Part shown: positions 33,604-43,666 of the stretch, piece after piece
How positions within the stretch are numbered: the stretch's first letter is position 1
Layout of the letters: every line of letters starts with the position of its first letter
NCBI GenBank assembly: GCA_008086245.1
Contig: VSIX01000035.1
Location: 1-51,421 of the forward strand
From: Candidatus Mcinerneyibacterium aminivorans
GTDB lineage: Bacteria; Macinerneyibacteriota; Macinerneyibacteria; Macinerneyibacteriales; Macinerneyibacteriaceae
Reading direction: 5' to 3'
Length of the DNA stretch: 51,421 nt
Position numbers and translations under genes: made by a program
The notes under the pieces: model-generated
Databases searched by the model: none
Told to the model about the DNA's origin: nothing
Seen by the model: only the letters and a program-made list of their open reading frames with translations

Positions 33604-33915
33604 TTATCTTGATTTTAATAAATCCAGATAATTTTTCAAGTAATTTTTATCATTATTTAATTTGGATAAAAAATTATTCCATTCTTTCTTATTTATTTGA
33701 TACTTATCCCTCAAATAGATTTCATACTCCGTGATATGTTGATATTTTTGACTTTTACCATTTTCATAATTTTGTAATCTTTTATATATTAATATAAATT
33801 TTTCTTTTTGCGTTAGTTTTACTGTACTTTCATTATTTTTTTTGAATTTCAAAGCGGTTAGTAAAAATATAATAATAATAGCAGGAATAATAATTAAAAA
33901 TTTTCTATCTTTCAT
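33604..33915 (-). CDS. Small membrane-anchored protein, unknown
   Basis: The 103-residue protein has one N-terminal helix (residues 6-23, IIIPAIIIIFLLTAL) and a charged helical remainder with KYQHITEYEIYLRDKYQINKK. No known motif is recognised. It overlaps the U32 gene end by 11 bases and precedes the giant kinase gene by one base, so it may be an accessory of either. Possible sensor-kinase accessory by position only. Confidence 0.6.
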   Translation of the reverse strand: MKDRKFLIIIPAIIIIFLLTALKFKKNNESTVKLTQKEKFILIYKRLQNYENGKSQKYQHITEYEIYLRDKYQINKKEWNNFLSKLNNDKNYLKNYLDLLKSR

Positions 33916-35089
33916 ATCTTAATACTGTAAATTTACTCAGGTTGGGTTTGAATCTAACATAATAATCCTGACCCGGTTTTGCTTCATGGACATCTTTTTT
34001 ATCAAGATCTGTAATTGAAATAATTTTGGCAGTGCCTTCTTTCCCTTCGGGAGATAGATAATTAAATTTATCATTTAATTCAAAAGGAGCTTTAGCTTTG
34101 AAAATATTTTCATCATTTAAATAACCTAACAATCTATAATTTGAATATGTACGTGAAGAATGAAGATTGGATTCAAAATTATCATCTCCTTCAACAAAAC
34201 CTGTATGATACCCCCTGTTATTAGCCTCGAACAGTAGCTCCCTCCATCTTTTATCTGGTTTTTTATTATTAGCAATTGCATCGATAAGCAAGCGATAAGA
34301 TCTTACAATTGTAATAAGATATAATATTCCTTTAATTCTTCCTTCTATTTTAAAAGCATCAATACCCATTTTCATAAATTTTTCAATAAAATCATAAAGC
34401 ATTAAATCTTTTGAATTAAAGATATATAATCCTTCTTCATCTTCCTTAATTTCAAATAGCTCATTTTTTCGTTTATCTTCTCTTACATAATATTTCCATC
34501 TGCATGGATGTGCACAGTCACCTTTATTAGCATCTCTACCTGTCATATATTTACTTAATAAACATCTTCCAGAATATGCCATACACATTGCTCCATGAAT
34601 AAAAATTTCAATTTCAGGTTTAGCATGAGTCGTAAACTCTTTTATTTCCTCCAAAGTTAATTCTCTGGCCAAAATAATTCTTTCTGCTCCTAATTTATTC
34701 CAATAATTAGCTGTTGAAATATCTGTAACATTTGCCTGGGTACTTATATGAACAGGAACAGATGGTAAAATATTTTTAACTAATTCTAATACTCCCAAAT
34801 TAGATATAATTATTCCATCAATATTAATATGTTTTATTTTTTGCAAATAAGTTTTAATTTTTTTTAAATCATAATTTCTTGGAAAAATATTGAGAGTAAG
34901 ATATCCTTTTTTATTTCTTTGATGTAAATATTTCATAGCTTTTTCGATATTTTCAATGGAGAAATTTTGGCTTCTGGCTCTTAAATTAAAGTTTTTTCCT
35001 CCAAAGTATACGGAATCTGCACCAAAACCTATTGCCAGTTTCATTTTTTCAAAACTGCCAGCAGGAGCTAACAATTCTGTTTTTACCAT
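33905..35089 (-). CDS. Peptidase U32 family protein (TrhP/RlhA/YegQ-like)
   Basis: The 394-residue protein has ELLAPAGSFEKMKLAI, GADSVYFGGKNFNLRA, the U32 motif EIFIHGAMCMAYSGRCLLS, GDCAHPCRW and the C-terminal KFTVLRYER, with cysteines C169, C176, C192 and C196 (approximate) that in related enzymes bind an iron-sulphur cluster. Current work shows many U32 proteins hydroxylate tRNA or rRNA using prephenate rather than cutting peptides; a tRNA role (TrhP-like) is my preferred reading. It overlaps the mltG stop by seven bases. Confidence 0.85.
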   Translation of the reverse strand: MVKTELLAPAGSFEKMKLAIGFGADSVYFGGKNFNLRARSQNFSIENIEKAMKYLHQRNKKGYLTLNIFPRNYDLKKIKTYLQKIKHINIDGIIISNLGVLELVKNILPSVPVHISTQANVTDISTANYWNKLGAERIILARELTLEEIKEFTTHAKPEIEIFIHGAMCMAYSGRCLLSKYMTGRDANKGDCAHPCRWKYYVREDKRKNELFEIKEDEEGLYIFNSKDLMLYDFIEKFMKMGIDAFKIEGRIKGILYLITIVRSYRLLIDAIANNKKPDKRWRELLFEANNRGYHTGFVEGDDNFESNLHSSRTYSNYRLLGYLNDENIFKAKAPFELNDKFNYLSPEGKEGTAKIISITDLDKKDVHEAKPGQDYYVRFKPNLSKFTVLRYER

Positions 35090-36066
35090 GACTGATACTT
35101 CCTTTTAGCTTCAAGATGCTTATCATAAGACTCATTAAAAACATGTGTCCCATCATTTTTAGATACAAAGTAAAGATAATCAGTATCAGCTGGATTTATT
35201 ACGGCATTTATTGATTTAATACCGGGATTATTAATAGGTGTTGGGGGAAGTCCAAAATTTTTATATGTATTATATGGAGATTCTACTTCAAGATCTCTTT
35301 TAAATAGCTTTTTTTTATGTTTATTCAGTGCATACTCTATTGAAGCACAACTTTCAAGAGGTTTATAAATTTCTAATCTTTTTATAAAAACCTGCGCGAT
35401 TTTTTTTCTTTCATCATCAATCTTAGCTTCCCACTCAACCAATGAAGCTATTGTTAAAATTTCCTGAAGATTATATTTAGAATTTTCAATTTCAGATAAT
35501 AAGTTGTTTGCCTTTAATTTTTCAAGTAATAAATTATACATTCTTTTTATTATTTCTTTTTCTGAATTTTCTTTAACAAAATAATATGTTTCAGGAAATA
35601 GATAACCTTCCAGTGTTTCTGATTTAATACCAAGACTATTTATAAATTTTTTATCTTTAAATAATTTTTCAAATTTTTCCTTATTAATCAAGCCCTTTCT
35701 GTATAATCTTTCCTTTATTTCTTTGTACCTAAAACCTTCAGGAATAGTAATTTTTATACCATTGAAAAAGCCTTTTTTCAGAATATTTGACAATTTTATT
35801 AAATTAAAATTTTCTTTAAAATAATAATCGCCTGCATTAATTTGTTTTGGAAATACTTTATAAAACAATTTTGTAAAAAAAAGGGAAAATTCTATACCTT
35901 CCTTATCTAATTTTGATAAAACGGTATCCAGAGATTCTCCTTTGTTTACTCTTATATAAACTGTATTATCTACATGTTTTGGAATTATCCAGTTATATAA
36001 AAATAAACCAAACAAAAATATAGTAATTAGAATTATTGAATAAATTAATATTTTTTTTCGACTCAT
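35083..36066 (-). CDS. mltG: Endolytic murein transglycosylase MltG
   Basis: The 327-residue protein has one N-terminal helix (6-26), a LysM-like domain (residues 33-100), and the YceG/MltG domain with TIPEGFRYKEI, LEGYLFPETYYF, catalytic Glu at residue 211 in ASLVEWEA, and PTPINNPGIKSINAVINPADTDYLYFV. MltG cuts nascent glycan strands and sets glycan length. It overlaps the Clp-like gene by four bases. The usual gene neighbour yqgF/ruvX is absent here. Confidence 0.93.
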   Translation of the reverse strand: MSRKKILIYSIILITIFLFGLFLYNWIIPKHVDNTVYIRVNKGESLDTVLSKLDKEGIEFSLFFTKLFYKVFPKQINAGDYYFKENFNLIKLSNILKKGFFNGIKITIPEGFRYKEIKERLYRKGLINKEKFEKLFKDKKFINSLGIKSETLEGYLFPETYYFVKENSEKEIIKRMYNLLLEKLKANNLLSEIENSKYNLQEILTIASLVEWEAKIDDERKKIAQVFIKRLEIYKPLESCASIEYALNKHKKKLFKRDLEVESPYNTYKNFGLPPTPINNPGIKSINAVINPADTDYLYFVSKNDGTHVFNESYDKHLEAKRKYQSW

Positions 36067-38255
36067 TTTATTAATACCTCATTGTTTTTCATTTTAATAG
36101 TAATTTTATCCCTTTTAAATAAATTATTTATTTTAAAATTGATTGCCAGATATGAAAATATATTATTCTGAAATATTCTATTCATGGCTCTTAGTTTTTC
36201 CGGATTATTTTTAACTTTATCCAGTAAAAAATTCAAGACTGATTCTTCAACAATCCATTTTGTATTTACTTTAGATTTTAACTTCTTTTTTAGGTTGGTT
36301 TTTAATATCTTCTTAATTTCATTATTATTTAAATAATTAAAAACTATATTTCTATCTATTAAATGAATTAATTCTTCATCCAGTAATGATTTTAAACCCT
36401 TTTTCACTTCTTCGGGATTATATTCATATATATCCTCAGAAACGAATCCTAGCTGCTTCTTTTTCTCTTCATAGGCTTTTACCGTCATTATGATCGTGAT
36501 CCCCTTAAAATGCACTGTATTGCCGAAATTATCCTCAAATTTACCCGTTTTGAAGATATCCATGAAAATAGAAATCACTTTTTCGTGGGCTTTATCAATT
36601 TCATCTAAAAATAGAATTGAATATGGATATCGACTAATAAGATTTGTAATTAATGAGGGGTAAACTTGATCATTTGAACTGTCATTAAATCCCATTAATC
36701 TCCATACTGATTGAGATTCTGAAAATTTATTCATATCCAAAAATGATATTCGATTCCTATCATTATATAAAACTTCGGCTAATTCACCCATCAATTTCTT
36801 CTTACCGACACCTCTGGGACCTACAAACAAAAATATTCCATCGGGGAGATTTGGGTTTAAATTAAAATAATTTTCTTTCATTTTAATTGTTTCAATTATA
36901 CTGTTTATTGCATGTCGTTGTCCCTCAATGTTTTCATATAGCTGATTTTCCAGCTTTTCATAGAAAGATTTATCCCTGGTCACTCTTCCTTTTGGGATAT
37001 CTATTCTTTCAGCAATTCCTTCATCTATATCATTTTTTCGAATAATTTTAGTTTTTCGTTTACCGTTTGAAAATTTTATATTTACTTTTGTAGCGACAAT
37101 ATCCAGTAAGGAAATTGCTTTTTCAATAAATTTATTTGTGTTAAGATATCTTTTAACCATTTGATATGTATACTTAATATTATTTTTTGAAATCTGGATT
37201 CCATAATTGTTTTCTAATGATCTACTAAAATTCTTTAATATCTCATGAGATTTCTCTTCCGAAATTTGTCGTAGTTTAAGTAATTCCACCTTGTTTTTGT
37301 AAAATTCATCTTCTTCAAAATAATTTTTTAAATATTGTTTCTCAGTAAATCCTATAATTTTTATGTTCCTCCTGCTTAAAGAAGGCTTTAATAAAAGTAG
37401 GATATCAATCCTGCCAGCTTTATAATATTCTGGAAATATTTCATCAAAATAAAGAATAATATTAGAGTAATTTTCTGCTTCAAGAATAATATCTCTAAGT
37501 TTGTTAATAAAATCGTTGACATCCTTCGAATCTGCAATAAGAGAATCAATCATTATTCTTATTACATAATTGTTTTCCAATTTTTCTGAAGATTTCTGAT
37601 TTTTTATTTTTTCAACAAAACCTTCTATTAGCACATCTTTATTTATACCTAAAGAACCAACAAGTATTGGCAGATTTTTAATGTCTCTTGATAATATTTC
37701 CACAAGATTATCTGTAATTTTCCAATCTGATGTAAAGGGAACAATTCCTTTTTTTGAGATTATTTTATTAATATTAACACCATATTTTACCAGGTTATTT
37801 TGTTCCTCCAGATAATTTTTCTTAAGTTCTTCAATATAATAGACATCTTCAAGTTTTCCAATTTCTATATTCATTTCATTAAAAATACTTTCAATATCAC
37901 TATCTGGTTCATCTAAAATTGCTAAGAATAAATGAAATGGCTTTATCTTTTTAGATTTGGTATTTAAAGCAATAATGCTGCTTAATTCTAAAATATCCTT
38001 AGTTTTTTCATCAATTGCTTCTGAAGGATTTTCAGATTTCTCTAATAATTTCATTTTATTTTCGATTTTTATTTTAAACTCATCAATATTTATACTGTGA
38101 TTTCTAAACCATTTTTGTATTTCTGGTAAATCGGAATTAACCAGAGAATACAGTAAATGAATTTGTTTTATATATCTGTGTTTTTGATCAAAAGCAGTAG
38201 ATTCGGCTTTATCTATTACTTTTTCCAAATTCTCAGAGAAAAAATATTTTTTCAT
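36063..38255 (-). CDS. ClpB/ClpC-like AAA+ protein with degenerate motifs (pseudo-unfoldase)
   Basis: The 730-residue protein has a Clp N-domain (1-140), a D1-like module (175-400) and a D2-like module (430-730). The D1 Walker A reads GSLGINKD (200-207) instead of GxPGVGKT, the KYRG pore loop is missing, and Walker B is ILYFDEI. D2 has GPRGVGKK (479-486, Thr to Lys), a normal LFLDEID, no GYVG pore loop (GFNDSSND instead), IIMTVK where sensor-1 Asn is expected, and LIHLID at the arginine-finger position, so Arg is absent. The sensor-2 GAR motif is NPEK. Nucleotide turnover and threading are therefore doubtful; a structural or signalling role is inferred. The ClpB middle domain is short or absent. 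It follows the TPR genes and overlaps mltG. Confidence 0.8.
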   Translation of the reverse strand: MKKYFFSENLEKVIDKAESTAFDQKHRYIKQIHLLYSLVNSDLPEIQKWFRNHSINIDEFKIKIENKMKLLEKSENPSEAIDEKTKDILELSSIIALNTKSKKIKPFHLFLAILDEPDSDIESIFNEMNIEIGKLEDVYYIEELKKNYLEEQNNLVKYGVNINKIISKKGIVPFTSDWKITDNLVEILSRDIKNLPILVGSLGINKDVLIEGFVEKIKNQKSSEKLENNYVIRIMIDSLIADSKDVNDFINKLRDIILEAENYSNIILYFDEIFPEYYKAGRIDILLLLKPSLSRRNIKIIGFTEKQYLKNYFEEDEFYKNKVELLKLRQISEEKSHEILKNFSRSLENNYGIQISKNNIKYTYQMVKRYLNTNKFIEKAISLLDIVATKVNIKFSNGKRKTKIIRKNDIDEGIAERIDIPKGRVTRDKSFYEKLENQLYENIEGQRHAINSIIETIKMKENYFNLNPNLPDGIFLFVGPRGVGKKKLMGELAEVLYNDRNRISFLDMNKFSESQSVWRLMGFNDSSNDQVYPSLITNLISRYPYSILFLDEIDKAHEKVISIFMDIFKTGKFEDNFGNTVHFKGITIIMTVKAYEEKKKQLGFVSEDIYEYNPEEVKKGLKSLLDEELIHLIDRNIVFNYLNNNEIKKILKTNLKKKLKSKVNTKWIVEESVLNFLLDKVKNNPEKLRAMNRIFQNNIFSYLAINFKINNLFKRDKITIKMKNNEVLIK

Positions 38256-38264
38256 AGTATCACC

Positions 38265-39848
38265 CTATCCATCCTTTTTTGAATCATTAGAAGGAAACTC
38301 ATCATATTTTTTAAGTTTGTCCTTCAAATCATCAAGAGTTGGATTGATTTGTAAAGCTTTTTTCCAATTATTAATTGCTTTTTCTATCATATTTTTTTCT
38401 TCATAAATATCTCCAATTGATTTATAGGCTTTTGCAAATTGTGGTTTCATCTCAATAGATTTATTTAAATATTTTAGAGAATTTTCATATATTTTATCTT
38501 CGGCAAATATTTTTCCCAGATTATAATGAGCTTCTGGAAAATCAGGATTTTTTTCTATCAAATTTTCAAAAACGGATTTTGCCTTTTCATTTTCGCCTCT
38601 ATATGAAAAAGCTAACCCAAGATTGTTATATGCACTCCATAATTCGGGATTTAATTTAATTGCATCTTTAAATTTATTAATTGCTTCTTCATAACTACCT
38701 TCAAACAGATATTTCAAACCAATTTCATTAATCTCTTTACTCTTTTTAAATTTTATGGCTTCATTTTCTTCCTCAATATAATTTTTTTGTAATTGTGTAA
38801 TATCTTTAATTTCATCGATTTTGTCTTTGATATTATTCATAAATATCGATTGATTATCCTCAATTTCCAATATTTTATCGTTTATATTAGAAACCGAGCC
38901 GGCTATTTTATCCTGCTTTGATCCATTGTTACTTATTTTTTCAATTAGTTCCTGCTGTATATTTAATAATTTATCAAACTTATGATTAAAAGAATCAAAT
39001 TTTTCATTTAATTTTTGCAATTCGGGTAATATTTTATGAGAATTCTGGGCCTCTAAGGTTTTTTTCTGAAGTTCCTTTAAGTCTAATATATTATTTATAA
39101 TATCATTATTTTTATCCTTGTTTTGATTTTTTAGTGAAGTAAAGGTTTTTTTAAATTCTGCCACCTCATCCTTAATTCTCTTTACATTATCAACCAATTT
39201 TGGAAACAGTTCCTGATTATTATGTAAATTATCAGATAATTTTTCTAATATTTTTTTTAATGAGATAATTTCTTTAGTTTGCTTGGTGTTTGTTTTTTCC
39301 AGATTTTCCAGCTTCTTTTTTGTTAAATTATAAATCTTATCAATAAATCTTTTATGAAGCTGAAATAATTCTTCCAAATTTTCTTTTACATTCAAGTTTT
39401 TTATTTCTGTATAAATTTTTTCAATTTCCGGGCTTTTATTTTTAAAATTATCAATTTTTCCAATAAGCTCATTAAAATTTTCATTTAGAGTTTTAATATT
39501 ATTTTCTTGTACACTAATTAGTTCTTTATTATTTACATTCTTAAGAGATTCATAAATATTATCCAGCTGGTTAACAAGTAATTTTCCATTTTCAATATTT
39601 TCTAAATATTTGAACAGAGAATTAGAGCTTTTATTTAAGATACTTCCTATCTTTTTTATCAATTGTTCCTTTTGCTTGTTATTTTCTTTAATAATATCTG
39701 TTAATTCCGTCATTTTTTCATCAGTATTCAGGTTATATTCATTTAATATACAATTTTCAGAATTTTTTAAATACAAAAAGCAATCATCTGTTAAACATTC
39801 AACATATTCATTTTCACTTTTTTTAAGAAATGGACAATATTTTCCCAT
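38265..39848 (-). CDS. Cys4 N-terminus, coiled-coil and TPR protein
   Basis: The 527-residue protein begins MGKYCPFLKK with four cysteines (C5, C18, C23, C33) in a short motif resembling a metal-binding knuckle. Residues 45-370 are almost wholly Lys/Glu/Asn/Leu coiled coil, and residues 375-515 contain four tetratricopeptide repeats (YLFEGSYEEAINKFKDAIKL, NNLGLAFSYRGENEKAKSVF and so on). No signal peptide or membrane helix is present, so it is cytoplasmic. TPR plus coiled coil indicates a scaffold. AAAGGAG precedes the ATG. The neighbours are another TPR protein and the Clp-like protein, which suggests a common complex. Confidence 0.75.
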   Translation of the reverse strand: MGKYCPFLKKSENEYVECLTDDCFLYLKNSENCILNEYNLNTDEKMTELTDIIKENNKQKEQLIKKIGSILNKSSNSLFKYLENIENGKLLVNQLDNIYESLKNVNNKELISVQENNIKTLNENFNELIGKIDNFKNKSPEIEKIYTEIKNLNVKENLEELFQLHKRFIDKIYNLTKKKLENLEKTNTKQTKEIISLKKILEKLSDNLHNNQELFPKLVDNVKRIKDEVAEFKKTFTSLKNQNKDKNNDIINNILDLKELQKKTLEAQNSHKILPELQKLNEKFDSFNHKFDKLLNIQQELIEKISNNGSKQDKIAGSVSNINDKILEIEDNQSIFMNNIKDKIDEIKDITQLQKNYIEEENEAIKFKKSKEINEIGLKYLFEGSYEEAINKFKDAIKLNPELWSAYNNLGLAFSYRGENEKAKSVFENLIEKNPDFPEAHYNLGKIFAEDKIYENSLKYLNKSIEMKPQFAKAYKSIGDIYEEKNMIEKAINNWKKALQINPTLDDLKDKLKKYDEFPSNDSKKDG

Positions 39849-39858
39849 TTTATCTCCT

Positions 39859-42800
39859 TTATTTCAATAAAAAATAACTATTATTATTAGCATTATATTC
39901 ATATTTATTTTTATTTATATAATATAGAATTTTATTGTATTCATTATTATCCAAAAAACCCTTTAAATAGTGTAAATAATATTTAGCTTTATTAAACATA
40001 TTTATATCAAGATAAAAATTAATTACATACTCTATTATTTTTATATCTATTTTTGATAATGATAAAGAATCAAATTTAAAATTATCCACTTCCAGGAAAA
40101 AACTGTAATAATCATTTTTGTTAAAGTAATATTTTAATTTATAAAAGATCATTTCCTTATAATAATTTTCTTTGAAGTTGTTGTTATCAAGTAGGGTTTT
40201 GATCTTATCATAATTTCCTTCTTCAGAATATATATTTAATAATTTAACTTTATCCCGAATTTTATCGCTCTTTTCGTAATAATTTTTCCAGATCTCATTT
40301 TTCTGCTTTTGAATTTGGGTATATATTTTATGCAATTCATTTTTATTTTTTATAAATTTTTTTAATTTTCGAATAATTTTTTGATACTTTTCAGAGTTAT
40401 TCTTATTAATAGCTGCATAAATCATTAAATATTTTTTTAAATTATTTCTTCCAATATTGAATTCTTTTAGCCTATTAAAAATATCATTTAGATTTTTAAT
40501 ATTTCTTCTGCTGAAGTGAAAGTTGATATAAAAATCAAGAACTTCATTTCGAATATCCTCTCTTTTGAATAATTTTTTAAATACATGTTCGAGAAATTTT
40601 TCTTCATCTTTTAGTATTTCAATTTTATTTTTAATTTTATTGAATAATTCTTTATAATCATCCAATAATATTAGTAATCTAGTATAATCTTTTAATATTA
40701 TTTTATTATTTAAAGTGTTATTATATTTTTCAAGTAATTTTATTATCTTTTCTATATTTGTATTATCACTTTTATTGATATTTTTTATATTATTACTTAT
40801 TTCCTTGCTGTCTTTTTTTAAAATTAAAGATAGGTTTAATAAAAATATTTTTATTTTAGCATTTTCTAAATTCTTATAATCATTTTGAATTGTTTTATAA
40901 ATTTGTGAAATCTTTTCAATATCAATTTTATCTAATATGATTTTATAATTTTCTACCGCATCAGCAATATTATTATTTTCTAAATAAACATCTCCAAGCA
41001 AATTATAAAGTTTCCAGAAATCTCCATCAATTTTGATAATAGCTCTCAATGTTTTAATATATTTTAGATAATCCTCTTTATCAGGTTTAATGGTCGACAT
41101 TATTTCGTATGATTTTTCATAATTTCCACTGATTGCGGATGCTTTTGCATAATCAATATCATATCTATCTTTCTTAGTTTTAATACTAATTTCTCTATAA
41201 TATTCAAGAACATTATTAATTATATCTTTATTAATACTTAATGCCTGATTTAAATAGGTTAAAGATTTGTCATATTCATCATTCTTGAAATATAATTCTC
41301 CAAGAAGCTGAAGAATTTTAAAATCTCCTTTATTTTTATCGTTTAAATTCAATAAATCATTTTCAATTTTACCATCATATTTTTCACTTTTACCAATTTG
41401 GTCTTTATAATAATACAAACTTTTCTGTCTTTCATTTATTAATAAATAATATTTTCCTAAAATATAATAATATTCTGGATTAGGTTCAATTACTTTTCCC
41501 AATTCCTCAATAATATTTTTTATTTCATTTAAATTTATATTTCCATTACTATTAACTAATATTTTCAAATTATCAAATATTTTTTTGAGTTTATTTTTAT
41601 TATAATAGAGCTTAATTTTTGAAATAAAAAGAGAAAACAGCCCAGCCACATCGAAGTTAGCTTCAATATTTTGCAAAAATCTTTCCAGCTTGTCCCATTT
41701 TTTATTATCTATACATATTTCAGTATAGGTTTGAATAATAGAATCATTAACAAAATTATTTTTTATTAATTTGTCAATAAAATTTAAAACTTTAGGTTCC
41801 TCTGATTTGAACTCCTTATAAATTGATTGAATAGCATCAAATGCTTTTTCATATTTATTATTTAAAAGGTAAATATTGGCAAGAACCCACTGTATTTCAA
41901 CATTATTTGGATTTTCATTAGCGCATGATTTAATAAAATTATTGGAGTTATCAATTAAATTTTCATTATGAGATTTTTGAATATCTTTAAAATGCTTAAA
42001 AAGTAGATTATAGTCCTCTCTATAGTAGTAATCTAAATATATCTGATTATAAAGAATATAATCTTTATTGATCCCCTTTTGGTCCAGTATGGTTAATAAT
42101 CTAATAATTTTAGGGATTAATTCCTGATTATGTTTAATTATTTTGGTTAAATGATCATAATAATCATAATAATAATTCTTATCTTTGGTTACTAAAAAGC
42201 CAATTATTTTAAGTGCTTTTACATATTTTGAATGATCCATATATAGATCTATTAATAATTCTCTTAGTTTTAAAGTGTCAGGAGAATTAGATAAAAGATT
42301 TTCAAACCCTTCAATTGCTATATCCGAATAGTCTGGATAATTTTCAATAATGCTTTTATAACTAAGATATGCACTTTTAAGTTTCTTATTATAAGTGTAA
42401 ATATCCCCCATTAATTTTTTATACTTAACTTTATCCAGATTTGTGTTATCCAGACCTTTGAGTTCGTGAAGTACAAAATCTACATATTTTTTATTGTTTT
42501 TAAATAATTCTTTTAAATACTGAAATGCTTTTATACTATTATTTATCTCTTTAAAATATTTTATTATTATTTCATATATTTTTGCTTTATTATCAACATT
42601 ATCCAAAAGTATATTTCCATATTTTTCAATTAACGGGCTATTGTACTCTTTTATCTGAATAAATTTTCTATACGCATTTTCATAATTTTCCCTGTCAATT
42701 TCAATTTCTACAGCCAGCAATAATACATATGATTTAGGACCAATATTCATTTGGATTTCTGATAATAGATTTTTTACAAATTTATAAGTATTATCTGTTT

Positions 42801-43653
42801 TATTTTTATCATAATATTGTTGAAGAAATTCAACAGTTTTTTCAAAATTCTGGTTTAAATAATAACATCTGGCAAGTAATCGGTTTGTGAAAGGATAATC
42901 GTTTTCTATCTTGTAGCTATCAACGAGATTTATGATTGGATCTGCTAAAGCATTATTTATTTTTACTCCTTTAATTAATTGAGTTAATGCTTTATCAATT
43001 TTTTCTTCTTTTAAATACAATTTACCAAGATAAAAATAATTATATGGATTATTTTTGTCTATTTCCTGTAGGCGCGATAAAGTTTCTATTAATTCAGCAA
43101 ACATATTCTTAATATTGTTTTTTATAATCTTATTTATATATTTATAAGCTGAATCAAAATTGTTTAAAGCATAATTTAAATAAAATAAATGATAGAATAG
43201 TTCAGTATTGTTTTTTATTAATTTTTTTTCCTCATTAATTTTTTTTAATTTCTTGTATTTTTGTTTCTTGTTTTCTAATAGTTCATTAATGGTGCTTTCG
43301 GATAATGTTTTTAATGCATTTATTGCATTTTCCAGGTTGCCTTCTTTTAATTCCATCTCATAGTAGAGGAAATAAACTTCTTTTGAGTTTCTAAATTTTT
43401 TTGAAAGGGTATTTTTTATATAGTTTATTATTTTCTTTTTTGGAGAAAGATTATTGTCGATAATTTTTCTTAAATTTTTAACAGAATTTTTATCTTTCCC
43501 TGATATTTTGTAAATATCAATAAGCTTCCATAATAATTTTTCATTATTAGGATTCTCCATTAATGCATCCTGTATTTTAAACTTCGCATCTTCGAGTTTC
43601 CCATTTTTTATTAACTTATCAGCTCTGGAAATTGTCCGTTCAATGCTTGCCAT
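39859..43653 (-). CDS. Large TPR-repeat protein
   Basis: The 1264-residue protein is helical throughout with irregular tetratricopeptide-type repeats from residue 1 (MASIERTISRADKLIKNGKL) to the end; clearer units include NPYNYFYLGKLYLKEEKIDKA, VEIQWVLANIYLLNNKYEKA, FKILQLLGELYFKNDEYDKS and FWKLYNLLGDVYLENNNIAD. No signal peptide, membrane helix or enzyme motif is visible. It lies between era and the coiled-coil/TPR gene with gaps of 10-13 bases. A cytoplasmic scaffold is likely; the partner is unknown. Confidence 0.75.
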   Translation of the reverse strand: MASIERTISRADKLIKNGKLEDAKFKIQDALMENPNNEKLLWKLIDIYKISGKDKNSVKNLRKIIDNNLSPKKKIINYIKNTLSKKFRNSKEVYFLYYEMELKEGNLENAINALKTLSESTINELLENKKQKYKKLKKINEEKKLIKNNTELFYHLFYLNYALNNFDSAYKYINKIIKNNIKNMFAELIETLSRLQEIDKNNPYNYFYLGKLYLKEEKIDKALTQLIKGVKINNALADPIINLVDSYKIENDYPFTNRLLARCYYLNQNFEKTVEFLQQYYDKNKTDNTYKFVKNLLSEIQMNIGPKSYVLLLAVEIEIDRENYENAYRKFIQIKEYNSPLIEKYGNILLDNVDNKAKIYEIIIKYFKEINNSIKAFQYLKELFKNNKKYVDFVLHELKGLDNTNLDKVKYKKLMGDIYTYNKKLKSAYLSYKSIIENYPDYSDIAIEGFENLLSNSPDTLKLRELLIDLYMDHSKYVKALKIIGFLVTKDKNYYYDYYDHLTKIIKHNQELIPKIIRLLTILDQKGINKDYILYNQIYLDYYYREDYNLLFKHFKDIQKSHNENLIDNSNNFIKSCANENPNNVEIQWVLANIYLLNNKYEKAFDAIQSIYKEFKSEEPKVLNFIDKLIKNNFVNDSIIQTYTEICIDNKKWDKLERFLQNIEANFDVAGLFSLFISKIKLYYNKNKLKKIFDNLKILVNSNGNINLNEIKNIIEELGKVIEPNPEYYYILGKYYLLINERQKSLYYYKDQIGKSEKYDGKIENDLLNLNDKNKGDFKILQLLGELYFKNDEYDKSLTYLNQALSINKDIINNVLEYYREISIKTKKDRYDIDYAKASAISGNYEKSYEIMSTIKPDKEDYLKYIKTLRAIIKIDGDFWKLYNLLGDVYLENNNIADAVENYKIILDKIDIEKISQIYKTIQNDYKNLENAKIKIFLLNLSLILKKDSKEISNNIKNINKSDNTNIEKIIKLLEKYNNTLNNKIILKDYTRLLILLDDYKELFNKIKNKIEILKDEEKFLEHVFKKLFKREDIRNEVLDFYINFHFSRRNIKNLNDIFNRLKEFNIGRNNLKKYLMIYAAINKNNSEKYQKIIRKLKKFIKNKNELHKIYTQIQKQKNEIWKNYYEKSDKIRDKVKLLNIYSEEGNYDKIKTLLDNNNFKENYYKEMIFYKLKYYFNKNDYYSFFLEVDNFKFDSLSLSKIDIKIIEYVINFYLDINMFNKAKYYLHYLKGFLDNNEYNKILYYINKNKYEYNANNNSYFLLK

Positions 43654-43666
43654 AATTTAATCCTTT

